64,000 bases of DNA from positions 1 to 64,000 of the forward strand of contig JAJTHN010000022.1 in assembly GCA_021297895.1 (NCBI GenBank). The letters run 5' to 3'. The notes under the pieces are model-generated. The model was not told the DNA's origin. It saw only the letters and a program-made list of their open reading frames with translations, and ran no database searches. The DNA is from Phycisphaeraceae bacterium. Its GTDB lineage: Bacteria > Planctomycetota > Phycisphaerae > Phycisphaerales > UBA1924. Position numbers and translations under genes: made by a program. This document shows positions 1 to 8,537 of this stretch, one piece after another; positions within the stretch are counted from its first letter, which is position 1; every line of letters begins with the position of its first letter.

Positions 1-174
1 CACTCCCCTCTCTTCTCTTCCCACTCCCCCCTCTTCCCCTCCCCCTCTTCTCTCTTCTCTTCCCTCTTCTCCCTCTTCTCTTCCCTCTTCCCTTCCCTCC
101 CGTCTTCCTTCGCGTCTTCGCGTCTTCGTGCAAATCCCGTCGCGGTTGGCGGAGGGGAGGGGGGGTGTGTGGGG
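1..174. repeat. polypyrimidine tract, no gene
   Basis: Positions 1 to about 115 are almost purely C and T on the plus strand, made of irregular CTTC, CTCTT and CCCT runs, ending in short GCGTCTTC repeats near 110-128. No start codon with a ribosome site and no gene is visible. The left edge of the window cuts the tract, so its full length is unknown. Long homopurine-homopyrimidine stretches can form triplex DNA; whether this one does is not known. Confidence 0.7.
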
Positions 175-1134
175 TCAGCCGCGCGATACAAGGTAGCAGA
201 GGAAGGTTGGGTCGGGGTTATGTTTGGTGATGGGGCGGTACGTGCCCGTTCCTTTGCCCTTTGTGTCCTCTCGTTCGGCCCAGACCTGGGTTTCGGCGAA
301 GCCCGCATCGGCGAGGCAGTCGCGCAGCTCGGGGATGGTCCAGATTCGCCAGGGGTAGGTGTAGGCCCGATCGAGTCTGCTGCCGTCTTTGAACTCAAAG
401 TGGATGTGATTGACGCATCGGCCGTCGATCGGGTTGTAACTGGCCTGGTCCCAGATGTAGGTGAAGCCTTTGCAGCGGCGTCGTTCCTGCTGCGGGACGA
501 ACACTTCGCTCCCGCCGACGAAGTCCATGATCAGCAGGCCCCCTTTGGCAAGGGCCCGGCGGCAGCTCTCGAAGTATCGCACCAAGTCGGCGCGGGTGTG
601 GAGGATCCAGTATGAGAAGTTCAGGGCCATGATGGCGTCGGGCTTGTCTTCAGCGCGATTTGAAATGAGACTTTCGGAGAGAACATTGTCATGGACCAGC
701 CGCAGGCGCGATCGCTGCTCGGGGGAGAGGGGCTCGGTGTGGCGGCGGGAGGTTTCAAGGAGTGTCCGGCGGTCAAGGTCGACGGCCACCGCGCGGTTGA
801 GCGGGCTCCGCTTGACCCATTCGACGCTGTTCCAGGCACTGCCGGCGAAGTCCTCGCGGATGAGGCGGGGTCGGGCCGCGCGGCCGTGATGATGGCGGTA
901 TGCGGCGCAGAGGAAGTCGAGTTCGGGATCGGGTTCCTGCACGGCGGCCTCGTAGCAGCGCTGCTTGTCGGCGGCTCTGGCCGTGAGGACGGGGCGTGCG
1001 GGGCGTTTGCCAAACCGCGAAGCGCCAGAGGCGGAGCGCGAAACGCGGGCGGCGGAGCGCGAGCCCGCTTTGGCGGACGATCGGCGGTCTTTTGGGGGGA
1101 GGGGCTTCTCTTTTTGGGGGCTGCGCTTGGGCAT
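175..1134 (-). CDS. class I SAM-dependent methyltransferase
   Basis: A 319-residue protein read from ATG 1134. Residues 1-60 are a basic, low-complexity tail rich in Lys, Arg, Ser and Ala. The rest looks like a Rossmann-fold methyltransferase of the type with REDFAGSAWNSVEW as the SAM-binding region, AVAVDLD as the acidic strand-2 motif and ALNFSYWILH after strand 4. The substrate cannot be told. The tail contains heptads of the form SRSAARV/SRSASGA, which come from a 21-bp period in the DNA. A TATCCT hexamer lies 9 nt before the ATG and there is no Shine-Dalgarno, so the mRNA may be leaderless. It is divergent from the UDP-glucose dehydrogenase gene. A 15-codon upstream extension with ATG 1179 is possible but would cross the TATCCT box. 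Confidence 0.8.
   Translation of the reverse strand: MPKRSPQKEKPLPPKDRRSSAKAGSRSAARVSRSASGASRFGKRPARPVLTARAADKQRCYEAAVQEPDPELDFLCAAYRHHHGRAARPRLIREDFAGSAWNSVEWVKRSPLNRAVAVDLDRRTLLETSRRHTEPLSPEQRSRLRLVHDNVLSESLISNRAEDKPDAIMALNFSYWILHTRADLVRYFESCRRALAKGGLLIMDFVGGSEVFVPQQERRRCKGFTYIWDQASYNPIDGRCVNHIHFEFKDGSRLDRAYTYPWRIWTIPELRDCLADAGFAETQVWAEREDTKGKGTGTYRPITKHNPDPTFLCYLVSRG
1015..1089. repeat. in-gene 21-bp period repeat
   Basis: Three units, anchored by GGCGGA at 1030, 1051 and 1072, repeat every 21 bp inside the 5' end of the methyltransferase gene. They encode successive seven-residue units of the basic N-terminal tail. The period is the same as that of four other arrays in this window. Confidence 0.6.
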
Positions 1135-1143
1135 GGGGGGCCG

Positions 1144-1149
1144 AGGATA
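1144..1149 (-). promoter_or_regulatory. TATCCT, -10-like box before methyltransferase
   Basis: TATCCT on the minus strand ends 9 nt before ATG 1134. No ribosome-binding site is visible between them, which fits a leaderless or near-leaderless start. Confidence 0.45.
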
Positions 1150-1250
1150 GCGGAAACCGCCCCGTCGTGCGTGTACCATTGCCCCCCACTGTTGATCGAT
1201 CCCGTCCGGATTCGCGCCAAAGTTCTCCCAAATCGCTCACGGAGCATCCC

Positions 1251-2603
1251 ATGCGTCTCTCCATGGTCGGCACCGGCTACGTCGGCCTCGTCACCGGCGT
1301 CTGTCTGTCCAACACCGGCAACGAAGTGGTCTGCCTCGACCTGGATCAGAAGAAGATCGAGACTCTGCGGCAGGGCAGAAGCCCCATTTACGAGCCCGGA
1401 CTCGACGAACTGCTCGACCGAAACATCAAGGCCGGCCGCTTGTCCTTCTCGACCGACGCCCATGCGGCCCACAAAGACGCCGATGCGATCTTCATCTGCG
1501 TCGGAACCCCTTCGGACGACCGCGGACACACCGATCTGAAGTACATCGACGGCGCGGCGGATGCCATCGCGGATGTTCTGATCAAACTCGGGCCCGGTCA
1601 GAAGCCCAAACTCATCGTGGTCAAGAGCACCGTGCCCGTGGGGACCACCTTCCGCGTGCGTGACCGCATCAGAGCGAAGGTCGGCCCGTCGATTCCCTTC
1701 GATGTGGCCGACAACCCCGAGTTCCTCAAGGAAGGCGCGGCCATCGAGGACTTCAACAAGCCCGATCGCGTCGTCGTCGGCGTCGAGAACGAGCGCGCAG
1801 CCCAGTTGATGCGCGACCTTTACGACCCGTTCGTCCGCAACGGGCACCCGATCTACATCATGGATGTCCTGAGCGCCGAGATGGTCAAGTATGCCAGCAA
1901 CGCCATGCTCGCGTGCAAGATCTCATTCATCAATGAGATGGCCAATCTCTGCGAAGCCTACGGCGCAGACGTCGGAAAGGTCCGCGAAGGGATGTGCGCC
2001 GACCGGAGAATCGGCAATCAGTTCCTCTATCCGGGTTTGGGCTACGGCGGATCGTGTTTCCCCAAGGACACACTCGCCTGCATCATGATGGGTGAGAAGG
2101 CGGGCGTGCCCACACCGGTCAACAAGGCCGTCCATGACCTCAATCAGGCCCAGAGAGAGCGCTTCTTCTCCAAAATCATGAAGCACTTCGGCGGCAAAGA
2201 GCTCGCGGGGGGCCTCAGCGGCCGCAAACTGGCCTTCTGGGGCATCGCATTCAAGCCCAGAACGGATGATATCCGCGAAGCACCGGCCATCACCCTCATG
2301 AGAAAGGCCCGAGGGATGGGCGCATCGGTCAGCGCGTTCGACCCTGTCGCCTCGGAGAACGCCAAACGCGAGATGGGCAGCGGCTTTGACATCGTTGACG
2401 ACATGTATGCGGCCGCGGAAGGCGCCGATGCCCTGGTTGTCTGCACCGATTGGGATGATTTCAAAAGCCCAAACTGGGAAAAGCTCGCCGCAACGATGCG
2501 CGGCAGGGTCGTCTTCGACGGTCGGAACCTCTATCGCCCCTCAACAATGAAGGAACACGGCTTTGCGCACTACAGCGTGGGCCGTGCGCCGGTGAAGCCG
2601 TGA
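1251..2603 (+). CDS. ugd: UDP-glucose 6-dehydrogenase
   Basis: This 450-residue protein oxidises UDP-glucose to UDP-glucuronate with two NAD+, feeding exopolysaccharide and nucleotide-sugar synthesis in the cytoplasm. The N-terminus has the NAD-binding motif GTGYVGLVTG at residues 7-16. The catalytic cysteine is Cys269 in GYGGSCFPKDT, and the C-terminal UDP-binding domain has GIAFKPRTDDIREAP. The length is normal for the family. The frame is open much further upstream, but ATG 1251 is preceded by GGAG with 6 nt spacing and starts exactly at the Rossmann strand, so it was chosen. The stop codon lies inside the first unit of a 21-bp tandem array shared with the convergent aminotransferase. Confidence 0.95.
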   Translation: MRLSMVGTGYVGLVTGVCLSNTGNEVVCLDLDQKKIETLRQGRSPIYEPGLDELLDRNIKAGRLSFSTDAHAAHKDADAIFICVGTPSDDRGHTDLKYIDGAADAIADVLIKLGPGQKPKLIVVKSTVPVGTTFRVRDRIRAKVGPSIPFDVADNPEFLKEGAAIEDFNKPDRVVVGVENERAAQLMRDLYDPFVRNGHPIYIMDVLSAEMVKYASNAMLACKISFINEMANLCEAYGADVGKVREGMCADRRIGNQFLYPGLGYGGSCFPKDTLACIMMGEKAGVPTPVNKAVHDLNQAQRERFFSKIMKHFGGKELAGGLSGRKLAFWGIAFKPRTDDIREAPAITLMRKARGMGASVSAFDPVASENAKREMGSGFDIVDDMYAAAEGADALVVCTDWDDFKSPNWEKLAATMRGRVVFDGRNLYRPSTMKEHGFAHYSVGRAPVKP

Positions 2604-2758
2604 TGAGGGCGGGTGAAGCCGTGATGAGGGCGGGGTAAACCGCGCTGGCGGCAGGCCGAACCGCGTCGTCGCGCGCCGAAACGGCGTCGCCGCGCGGTCA
2701 AGCCGCGCCGTCGCCCGGGAACACGCGGCCGCCGCCACGCCGAACCGCTCAGCGAAGC
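2591..2758. repeat. eight 21-bp units between convergent genes
   Basis: Eight consecutive units of exactly 21 bp fill the space between ugd and the aminotransferase gene and include both stop codons. Units 1 and 2 (2591-2611, 2612-2632) are identical. Units 3-8 are progressively diverged but keep a GAA(C/G)CCG-type core and the period, with no indel. On the minus strand the array reads as heptapeptides such as RLHPPSS. No hairpin with a T tract is present, so it is not an ordinary terminator. Confidence 0.75.
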
Positions 2759-3999
2759 CCCGCGATGAACGCGTTCAGCCGCGCGATGCCCTTGCGGATC
2801 TGATCCTCGCCGCAGGCGAAGCTCATGCGCACATGGCGGTGGCCCATGCTGCCAAAGTCCTCCCCCGGAACGACGGCGACCTGCTGCTCATCGAGCAACG
2901 CGGCGGCAAAGTCCGCTGCGCCCGAGAGCAAACGCCCGCCGGCGCTGGTTCGGTGCAGATGGGCGGAGATATCAGGGAATACGTAGAAGGCCCCCATCGG
3001 TCTGGCGACCTTCACGCCCGGTACGGCACGGAGCAGGTCGTACATGAGCGCGCCACGGACCGCAAAGGCCGCCCGCATGACCTCGAGGTCGCTCTGGCAG
3101 TGCGAAAGGGCCTCGCGCAGACCCGCAAGGCAGAAGGCCGGAACGCACGTGGTGCTCTGACCCTGGAGTTTGGTCATCGCCGAGACGACCTTCTTGCCGA
3201 ATTCGCCGCTTCCGCTGGCCCAACCGAGCCGCCAGCCGGTCATCGCGAAGCTCTTGCCGGGGCCGTTGATCGTGATGGTGCGCTCGCTCACCGATGCGAA
3301 CGACCCGATGCTGGCAAAGGGAACATCTCCGAAGACGATGTTCTGGTACAGCTCATCGCTGACGATGACCAGATCCGGTGCGACGGTGCGCGAAGCCTCG
3401 GCGACGACCTCCGCCAGGGCTCTGAGCTCGTCGGGGGTGTACATGGTGCTGCACGGATTGCTGGGGGAGTTGATCAACAGGGCACGCGAGCGCGGCGAGA
3501 TCGCTCCGCGGAGCTGCTCGGGCGTGATCTTGAAGTCCGACTCGGGTGTGGTGGGCAGCTCGACGACCTTCGCCCCCGCCAACTGGGCCATGGGCGCGAA
3601 ACTCACCCACGCGGGAACCGGCAAAAGCAGTTCCTGAGCCTCCTGATCGCCGGCGGGAACATCAAAGAGGCACTGGAAGGCCATATACAGGGCCATCTTC
3701 ACGCCGCTGGTGATAATGACGTGATCCGCGGTGACTCCGGGGATGCGATTGCGCTCACGCAGAAAGCCCGCGATGAGTTCGCGGCTTGCCAGATCGCCGG
3801 CGGTCTCGATATAACGCGTCTGGTTGGCGCTGATCGCCGCGATGGCGGCGTCTTTGGCCCGCTGCGGGGAGTTGAAGTCCGGTTCGCCGGCGCTGAAGTT
3901 GAGTACGTCGACGCCCTGAGCCTTCAGGGCCTTGGCCCGGTTCATCACGGCGACGGTCGAGGAGGGCTTGAGCGAGTTCGCGCGGGCGGAGATACGCAT
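2749..3999 (-). CDS. class I/II aminotransferase (aspartate-type)
   Basis: A 416-residue PLP enzyme of fold type I, related to aspartate aminotransferases. Visible family marks are NFSAGEPDFNSP near the N-terminus, INSPSNPCSTMY for the substrate/PLP contact (usually NPxNPTG), VSDELYQNIVF, and the PLP-lysine region GPGKSFAMTGWRLGW. The C-terminal domain has the arginine segment HRHVRMSFACGED. The amino donor and acceptor cannot be fixed from sequence; aspartate or an aromatic amino acid is likely. The chosen ATG 3999 lies 6 nt after a TATCCT box. The frame continues 100 codons upstream, but that stretch is antisense shadow over priA. The C-terminal codons lie in the 21-bp array. Confidence 0.9.
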   Translation of the reverse strand: MRISARANSLKPSSTVAVMNRAKALKAQGVDVLNFSAGEPDFNSPQRAKDAAIAAISANQTRYIETAGDLASRELIAGFLRERNRIPGVTADHVIITSGVKMALYMAFQCLFDVPAGDQEAQELLLPVPAWVSFAPMAQLAGAKVVELPTTPESDFKITPEQLRGAISPRSRALLINSPSNPCSTMYTPDELRALAEVVAEASRTVAPDLVIVSDELYQNIVFGDVPFASIGSFASVSERTITINGPGKSFAMTGWRLGWASGSGEFGKKVVSAMTKLQGQSTTCVPAFCLAGLREALSHCQSDLEVMRAAFAVRGALMYDLLRAVPGVKVARPMGAFYVFPDISAHLHRTSAGGRLLSGAADFAAALLDEQQVAVVPGEDFGSMGHRHVRMSFACGEDQIRKGIARLNAFIAGLR

Positions 4000-4005
4000 G
4001 GACCG

Positions 4006-4011
4006 AGGATA
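4006..4011 (-). promoter_or_regulatory. TATCCT, -10-like box before aminotransferase
   Basis: TATCCT ends 6 nt before ATG 3999 on the minus strand. There is no Shine-Dalgarno in the gap. It sits just beyond the end of priA, so the aminotransferase probably has its own promoter. Confidence 0.5.
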
Positions 4012-4033
4012 TGCCCGGCACCGGAGGCATCGG

Positions 4034-6601
4034 TCAGAGCAGCGACACGGGGTCGACATCCACCGCCGTGCGATCGTCGCTGACCAGAAGGCCCCGGGCA
4101 CGCGCCGAAGCGAGTATGGCCTGGATCGTGCCGCGCGTAGGGGCGATGAGCTCGATCGATTGGCGGTGATGATGGGCGATGCGAGAGATCGGAGCCGCCG
4201 CGGGCCCGCGGATACGCACCGCGTGCGACTCCGGCCCGCGCCCGGGAGCGCCCAGAGCCGCCGCGGCCTCCCGCAGCGCCGCGGCGACCTCCTGCGCATG
4301 CCTCACGCACGCGGCAAAGTCCAAGTCCCGGCAGACAATGCGTGCCATTTTCGATGACGGCGGCAGCCCGGCCTGCGCCCGCGTGCGCAGTTCCTCCTGC
4401 GCAAAGCGCTCGTACTCGTGCCGCGCGGCCAGAACGATCGCCGGCTGCTGCGGATGCACCGTCTGCACGATCACCCGCCCCGGCACCGTGCCGACGCGCC
4501 CCGCGCGACCGGCCACCTGCGACACCAGCTGGAACGTGCGCTCGCTGGCGCGGAAGTCGGGCATCTCCAAGCCCGTATCGGCGTGCACCACACCGACAAG
4601 GACCACGCCGGGGAAGTCGAGCCCCTTGGCGATCATCTGCGTGCCCAGCAGCACTCGGGCCCGGCCGGATGCGAACGCGTCAAGGGCCCGCGCGTAGTCA
4701 GCCGCGGTGCGCATCGTGTCGGCATCGAACCGGAGCATCGTCGTGCCGATGTTCAGCCCGTGCGTGGACCCGAACTTGCGCTCGAGCTCCTGCTCCAGCC
4801 GCTGCGTTCCGAGCCCGAAGGTGTTCACCGGCCGCGCGCACAGCGGGCACTTGGCGGGCAGCCTCGTCTCGGCGAGGCAGTGATGGCAGCGCACGAACCC
4901 CGGCAACGACCGCGAGGGCATGCCGCTGGCGTGATCGATCGCAAGGTGATAGACACTCGTCGCGTCGCACGCGTCGCACCGCATGATCCAGCCGCAGCGC
5001 GCATCCGGGCAGCACAGATAATTCGCGAATCCGCGGCGGTTGAGCAGCAGAATGGCCTGCGCTCCGGGCGTATCGAGCGTTCGCGTCAGTTCGGCCTCCA
5101 GCGTCGGGCCGAGCAGGTGCAGATGCCGGTCCCGAACGCTCGCGGGAACGTGCTGAGCGCGAATGCGGCGCTCCTCGAGCAGGTCCACGATCCGCACCGC
5201 GGGCATAGGGCTGCCGGTCGCGCGGCGCGTCAGCCGGTGCATGGTCCACTTCGATCCGCCGCTCGCGGCCGCGGCGCTCGCGTTGGCGTAACTCTCCAGC
5301 GACGGCGTCGCGCTCCCGAGCACCACCGGGCAAGACTCAAGGTGCGCACGCTTGATAGCCACGTCGCGCGCGTGATACCGGGGCAACTGGTCCTGCTTGT
5401 ACGACGTGTCGTGCTCCTCATCGACGATGATCAGGCCCACGCGCGCCATCGGCGCGAACACCGCCGATCGCGCGCCGACGACCACACGCACCGCTCCGCT
5501 GGCGACCAGCGACCACTGACGATGCCGCTCGCTGTTGCTCAGGCCCGAGTGCAGGACCGCGACGCTCGAGTGCCCGAACCGATCCGTAAACCGTCGGCAG
5601 GTCTGCGGCGTCAGCGCGATCTCCGGCACAAGCACGATGACGCCCGGCGGCGGCCCCTCGCTCTCCCCGCCGCGAGCGGACGGTGCCAGCATTTCGCTGA
5701 TGAGCCGGAGATAGACCTCCGTCTTTCCGGACCCGGTTACACCGAGCACCAGATGCGAATGAAACGATCCGAACGTCGATGCGACAGCGTCGATGATCCG
5801 CTGCTGTTCCGCGTTGGGTTTCGGGCCGATGGCCGCGGCGGGCGCATCGACGGCGCTGTTTGCTGCGCCGCGTGCGACGACCTCGCTGCTGGTGCTCTCG
5901 ATCAGCGCCCCTTCTCGCACCAGTCGCGCGAGCGTGGGTGTGGTCAGATCCGGGATCGCCGCCCGCAGGGCCGCGGGGGTTGCGGGCAGGGCGACCTCGC
6001 CCGCTCGCGCGGCATCACGCAGACGATCGAGCGCTGCGCCGAGCCGCTTGCCGATACGCGGAAGACCACGCACCCGTTCATCAGCCTCACCGGGCGAAAG
6101 CGTCGCGAGTGTCAGACGGCGAACGCGTGTGCGCCCGACCTGCTTCTTGACCGCCGACGGGAGCAGCGCCTGCAGCACCATGCCCAGCGGGCATACGTAG
6201 TACGTGCTCAGCCATCGGCCAAGTTCCAGCAGCGAGCCCGGGATCGCCGCGGGGGTGACCTCGAGAAGCGGCTTGATCTTGCTCGGATCAAGCCGGGCCA
6301 GTTCGCGAATCTGTTCCGCAGTGGGCGTGCCGATGACGACGCCCGTTGTCGGCGTGTTCTTTCGGCCCAGGGGCACACGCACCAGTTGCCCCGGCACGGG
6401 CACTTCCTGCCCCGGCCCGAGCCGATACGCCAGCGACACATCCTCCGCGAGCGCGGCACCGGACGCGCCGCCCGCGCTCGACGACGCACCCGCTCCCGCC
6501 GCTCCGCGAGCCGTCCCGACGCGCTCGATCCCGCGGTGGACCACCACGCTCACAAGCGTGCCGAGTGCCGAGGCTTCAGCCTGAGGAAACAGCGATTCCA
6601 C
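4034..6601 (-). CDS. priA: primosomal protein N' (PriA helicase)
   Basis: PriA is the superfamily-2 helicase that reloads the replisome at stalled forks. The 855-residue product has an N-terminal DNA-binding region, Walker A GVTGSGKTEVYLRLI, the DEEH box in VDEEHDTSYKQDQLPRYHAR, motif III LGSATPSLES, and motifs V-VI ending in QVAGRAGR. Between them lies a zinc module with paired cysteines (CCPDARCGW, RCDACDA, VRCHHC, CPLC). It is about 120 residues longer than the usual PriA, partly from an Ala/Gly/Ser-rich insert near residues 25-50. No ATG fits the start. GTG 6601 is preceded by GGGAG with 5 nt spacing; GTG 6607 is an alternative. It begins 40 nt after the RsmB-like gene on the same strand, so the two are probably co-transcribed. 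Confidence 0.92.
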   Translation of the reverse strand: MESLFPQAEASALGTLVSVVVHRGIERVGTARGAAGAGASSSAGGASGAALAEDVSLAYRLGPGQEVPVPGQLVRVPLGRKNTPTTGVVIGTPTAEQIRELARLDPSKIKPLLEVTPAAIPGSLLELGRWLSTYYVCPLGMVLQALLPSAVKKQVGRTRVRRLTLATLSPGEADERVRGLPRIGKRLGAALDRLRDAARAGEVALPATPAALRAAIPDLTTPTLARLVREGALIESTSSEVVARGAANSAVDAPAAAIGPKPNAEQQRIIDAVASTFGSFHSHLVLGVTGSGKTEVYLRLISEMLAPSARGGESEGPPPGVIVLVPEIALTPQTCRRFTDRFGHSSVAVLHSGLSNSERHRQWSLVASGAVRVVVGARSAVFAPMARVGLIIVDEEHDTSYKQDQLPRYHARDVAIKRAHLESCPVVLGSATPSLESYANASAAAASGGSKWTMHRLTRRATGSPMPAVRIVDLLEERRIRAQHVPASVRDRHLHLLGPTLEAELTRTLDTPGAQAILLLNRRGFANYLCCPDARCGWIMRCDACDATSVYHLAIDHASGMPSRSLPGFVRCHHCLAETRLPAKCPLCARPVNTFGLGTQRLEQELERKFGSTHGLNIGTTMLRFDADTMRTAADYARALDAFASGRARVLLGTQMIAKGLDFPGVVLVGVVHADTGLEMPDFRASERTFQLVSQVAGRAGRVGTVPGRVIVQTVHPQQPAIVLAARHEYERFAQEELRTRAQAGLPPSSKMARIVCRDLDFAACVRHAQEVAAALREAAAALGAPGRGPESHAVRIRGPAAAPISRIAHHHRQSIELIAPTRGTIQAILASARARGLLVSDDRTAVDVDPVSLL

Positions 6602-6641
6602 CGTCACTCCCGCTCGTGCGCGTTCATGAAACGCTCGCCGC

Positions 6642-8258
6642 TCAGCGCTTTCGCCGCAGAACCGCAAGATAGCTCCCGTCGCTGTACGCCTGGCCCGCGG
6701 CGCTGGGCATGTGGGCATGCTCCGCGACCAGTTCCAGCCCCAGTTCCGCGCAGGCCCAGCGTGCCTGGTCCTGATTCTCAGCTGGCTCGATGCTGCACGT
6801 GCTGTACGCGAGCACGGCGTCCTTATCTGCTGAGAGCAACTCCGCACCGCGGCGGATGATGCGCTGCTGCAGATCGATGAGCTCCTTCATGGAGATGTCG
6901 CCGAAGCGGTACTTGGCCTCGGGCCGACGCGCCAGCACGCCCGTGTTCGAGCACGGCACATCCAGCAGCACAAGGTCCGCGCCGCCCCGGCTCTTCCCTC
7001 GCGCCGGCCCGCTCGCGACAGCTTCCTCGAGGCCGTCGAACGCGACCACACTGACGCGGCGCGCATCGCGGAAGACATCCCGCAGGATCAGGCGACGCCG
7101 ATCGTCGGCATCGGTGGTGATGACCTTGGCATCGGGAAACGTCATCGTCAACTGCCGCGTCTTCGTGCCCTGGCCGGCGCAGGCATCGACGATCAGCGAC
7201 GGCTTGAGTCCCATCTCCGCCAGTGTCCGCACCGGACGCTGCGATCCCGCATCCTGCACCCACACGGCAGGTGATACACCCAGCAGGTCCGTCAACGACT
7301 CACGCGTGCCGACAAACAGCCTGCAGCCATTCTCGGGATGAGGCCGGAAATCCTCAACAAAGGCAGCGATCGCATCGGCATCGACATGCGCAACGTTCAG
7401 CGTCACGGGGGGCTCAACAAGACTCCGAGCCGCGAGCGCCATCGCGCCCGGAACACCCATGCGCTCGACCCACGCCTTGATCAGCGCGCGGGTGTGGCTC
7501 GTCGCGACACCAAGCCGCTCGACCTCGTCCTCAGGCAGGACCGTGTCGCGCAGGACCAGTGCCGTTCCGTCGGCCATCGGCAGTTCGTCGCGTCGGTTTG
7601 TCCAGGCGGGCCTTCGCGGCGTCGCGTGATCCACCAGCGCCGCGATCTTCCGCAGCACCGCATTGGTCAGGTTTCCCGCACCGCGACGGATGTTCACCTT
7701 GGCCCACTGCACGCAGTGGTCGATCGCCGCATACGCGGGCACGCGGTCGAGCAGAATCAACTGCGCGGCACCGCACAGAAGCGTCGCCCGCAACGGTGCC
7801 TCCAGCCCGTCGAAGCCCTGGTCGAGTCGGGACTGAATCAAGCACCGCAGCGTCAGCAGCCTCGCGACCGCGGCGTCGGCAATGGCGTGCGCGAGACTCG
7901 CGTCTCTCTGCATGACCTCCGGCGGCAACCGAAGCGGCTTGAGATCCAGCAGCGGGTACCGGCGGACCTGATGGTTGAGAAACAGCACGACCGTGTCGCG
8001 GCCGGGGTCGCCGGTTCCCGTCGGGCCGGAGCGTTCGGCGTGCGCGGGCTGAGCCGGACCGTTGCCGCGACGCTGGGCGTTGGTCTTCTGCGAACGCGGG
8101 ATCCCCTTGCGGGCGGGCTTGCCGCCGGGCGCCGTGCCGGGCCGATTGCCGGGCCGCGCCCCGGGCGTGGATCCTGGCTTCGCTCCGGTCGGCTTGGCGG
8201 GCCTGGCGGGCTTGGTTGGGTCAGAGTCGCGACTTGGCCGACGGTCAGATGGGGGCAT
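6642..8258 (-). CDS. rsmB: RsmB-like 16S rRNA (cytosine-C5) methyltransferase
   Basis: A 538-residue RNA m5C methyltransferase of the NOL1/NOP2/Sun family, probably methylating 16S rRNA C967. Residues 1-75 are a basic Pro/Gly/Lys/Arg-rich tail likely to touch RNA. A NusB-like helical domain follows (DRVPAYAAIDHCVQWAK). The catalytic domain has the SAM motif VDACAGQGTKTRQL, LLDVPCSNTGVLARRPE with the release cysteine, and YSTCSIEPAENQDQ with the nucleophilic cysteine. ATG 8258 is 7 nt after a TACGCT box with no ribosome site. The frame is open for another 747 codons upstream, but that part is antisense to the histidine kinase and was excluded. priA follows 40 nt downstream. Confidence 0.88.
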   Translation of the reverse strand: MPPSDRRPSRDSDPTKPARPAKPTGAKPGSTPGARPGNRPGTAPGGKPARKGIPRSQKTNAQRRGNGPAQPAHAERSGPTGTGDPGRDTVVLFLNHQVRRYPLLDLKPLRLPPEVMQRDASLAHAIADAAVARLLTLRCLIQSRLDQGFDGLEAPLRATLLCGAAQLILLDRVPAYAAIDHCVQWAKVNIRRGAGNLTNAVLRKIAALVDHATPRRPAWTNRRDELPMADGTALVLRDTVLPEDEVERLGVATSHTRALIKAWVERMGVPGAMALAARSLVEPPVTLNVAHVDADAIAAFVEDFRPHPENGCRLFVGTRESLTDLLGVSPAVWVQDAGSQRPVRTLAEMGLKPSLIVDACAGQGTKTRQLTMTFPDAKVITTDADDRRRLILRDVFRDARRVSVVAFDGLEEAVASGPARGKSRGGADLVLLDVPCSNTGVLARRPEAKYRFGDISMKELIDLQQRIIRRGAELLSADKDAVLAYSTCSIEPAENQDQARWACAELGLELVAEHAHMPSAAGQAYSDGSYLAVLRRKR

Positions 8259-8265
8259 TCGAGGG

Positions 8266-8271
8266 AGCGTA
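8266..8271 (-). promoter_or_regulatory. TACGCT, -10-like box before rsmB
   Basis: TACGCT on the minus strand ends 7 nt before ATG 8258 with no Shine-Dalgarno between, the same arrangement as at several other genes here. Confidence 0.4.
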
Positions 8272-8537
8272 GTGCGCGGGCCAACAATGAGGCGGGCGAA
8301 ATCAGTTCGCCCCGCCGGGCCCGAACGCCCCACTCTCGCGTCATCGCCGGACCGATCTTGAGCCGAACACCTCCGCCATCCCGCTCGACGCTGCCATCTC
8401 CCGGACCGGGCGAGCCACAGGCCGGACCCATCGCTGGAACTCCGCCCCCGGGCGGTCCGCCGTCCGCACGCGTCATTCCGACCATTCTCAAGAACCGGGT
8501 CGCAGGTCGGTTCTCTCGCGGCGGATTGCTCGCGACG

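Noticed and set aside
621-1847. 408-codon minus-strand open frame
   Set aside because: Overlaps the methyltransferase and ugd, both with clear motifs; a shadow of high GC.
7338-8537. 400-codon plus-strand extension of the histidine kinase
   Set aside because: It is antisense to rsmB and shows no domain; the membrane helix begins at ATG 8538.
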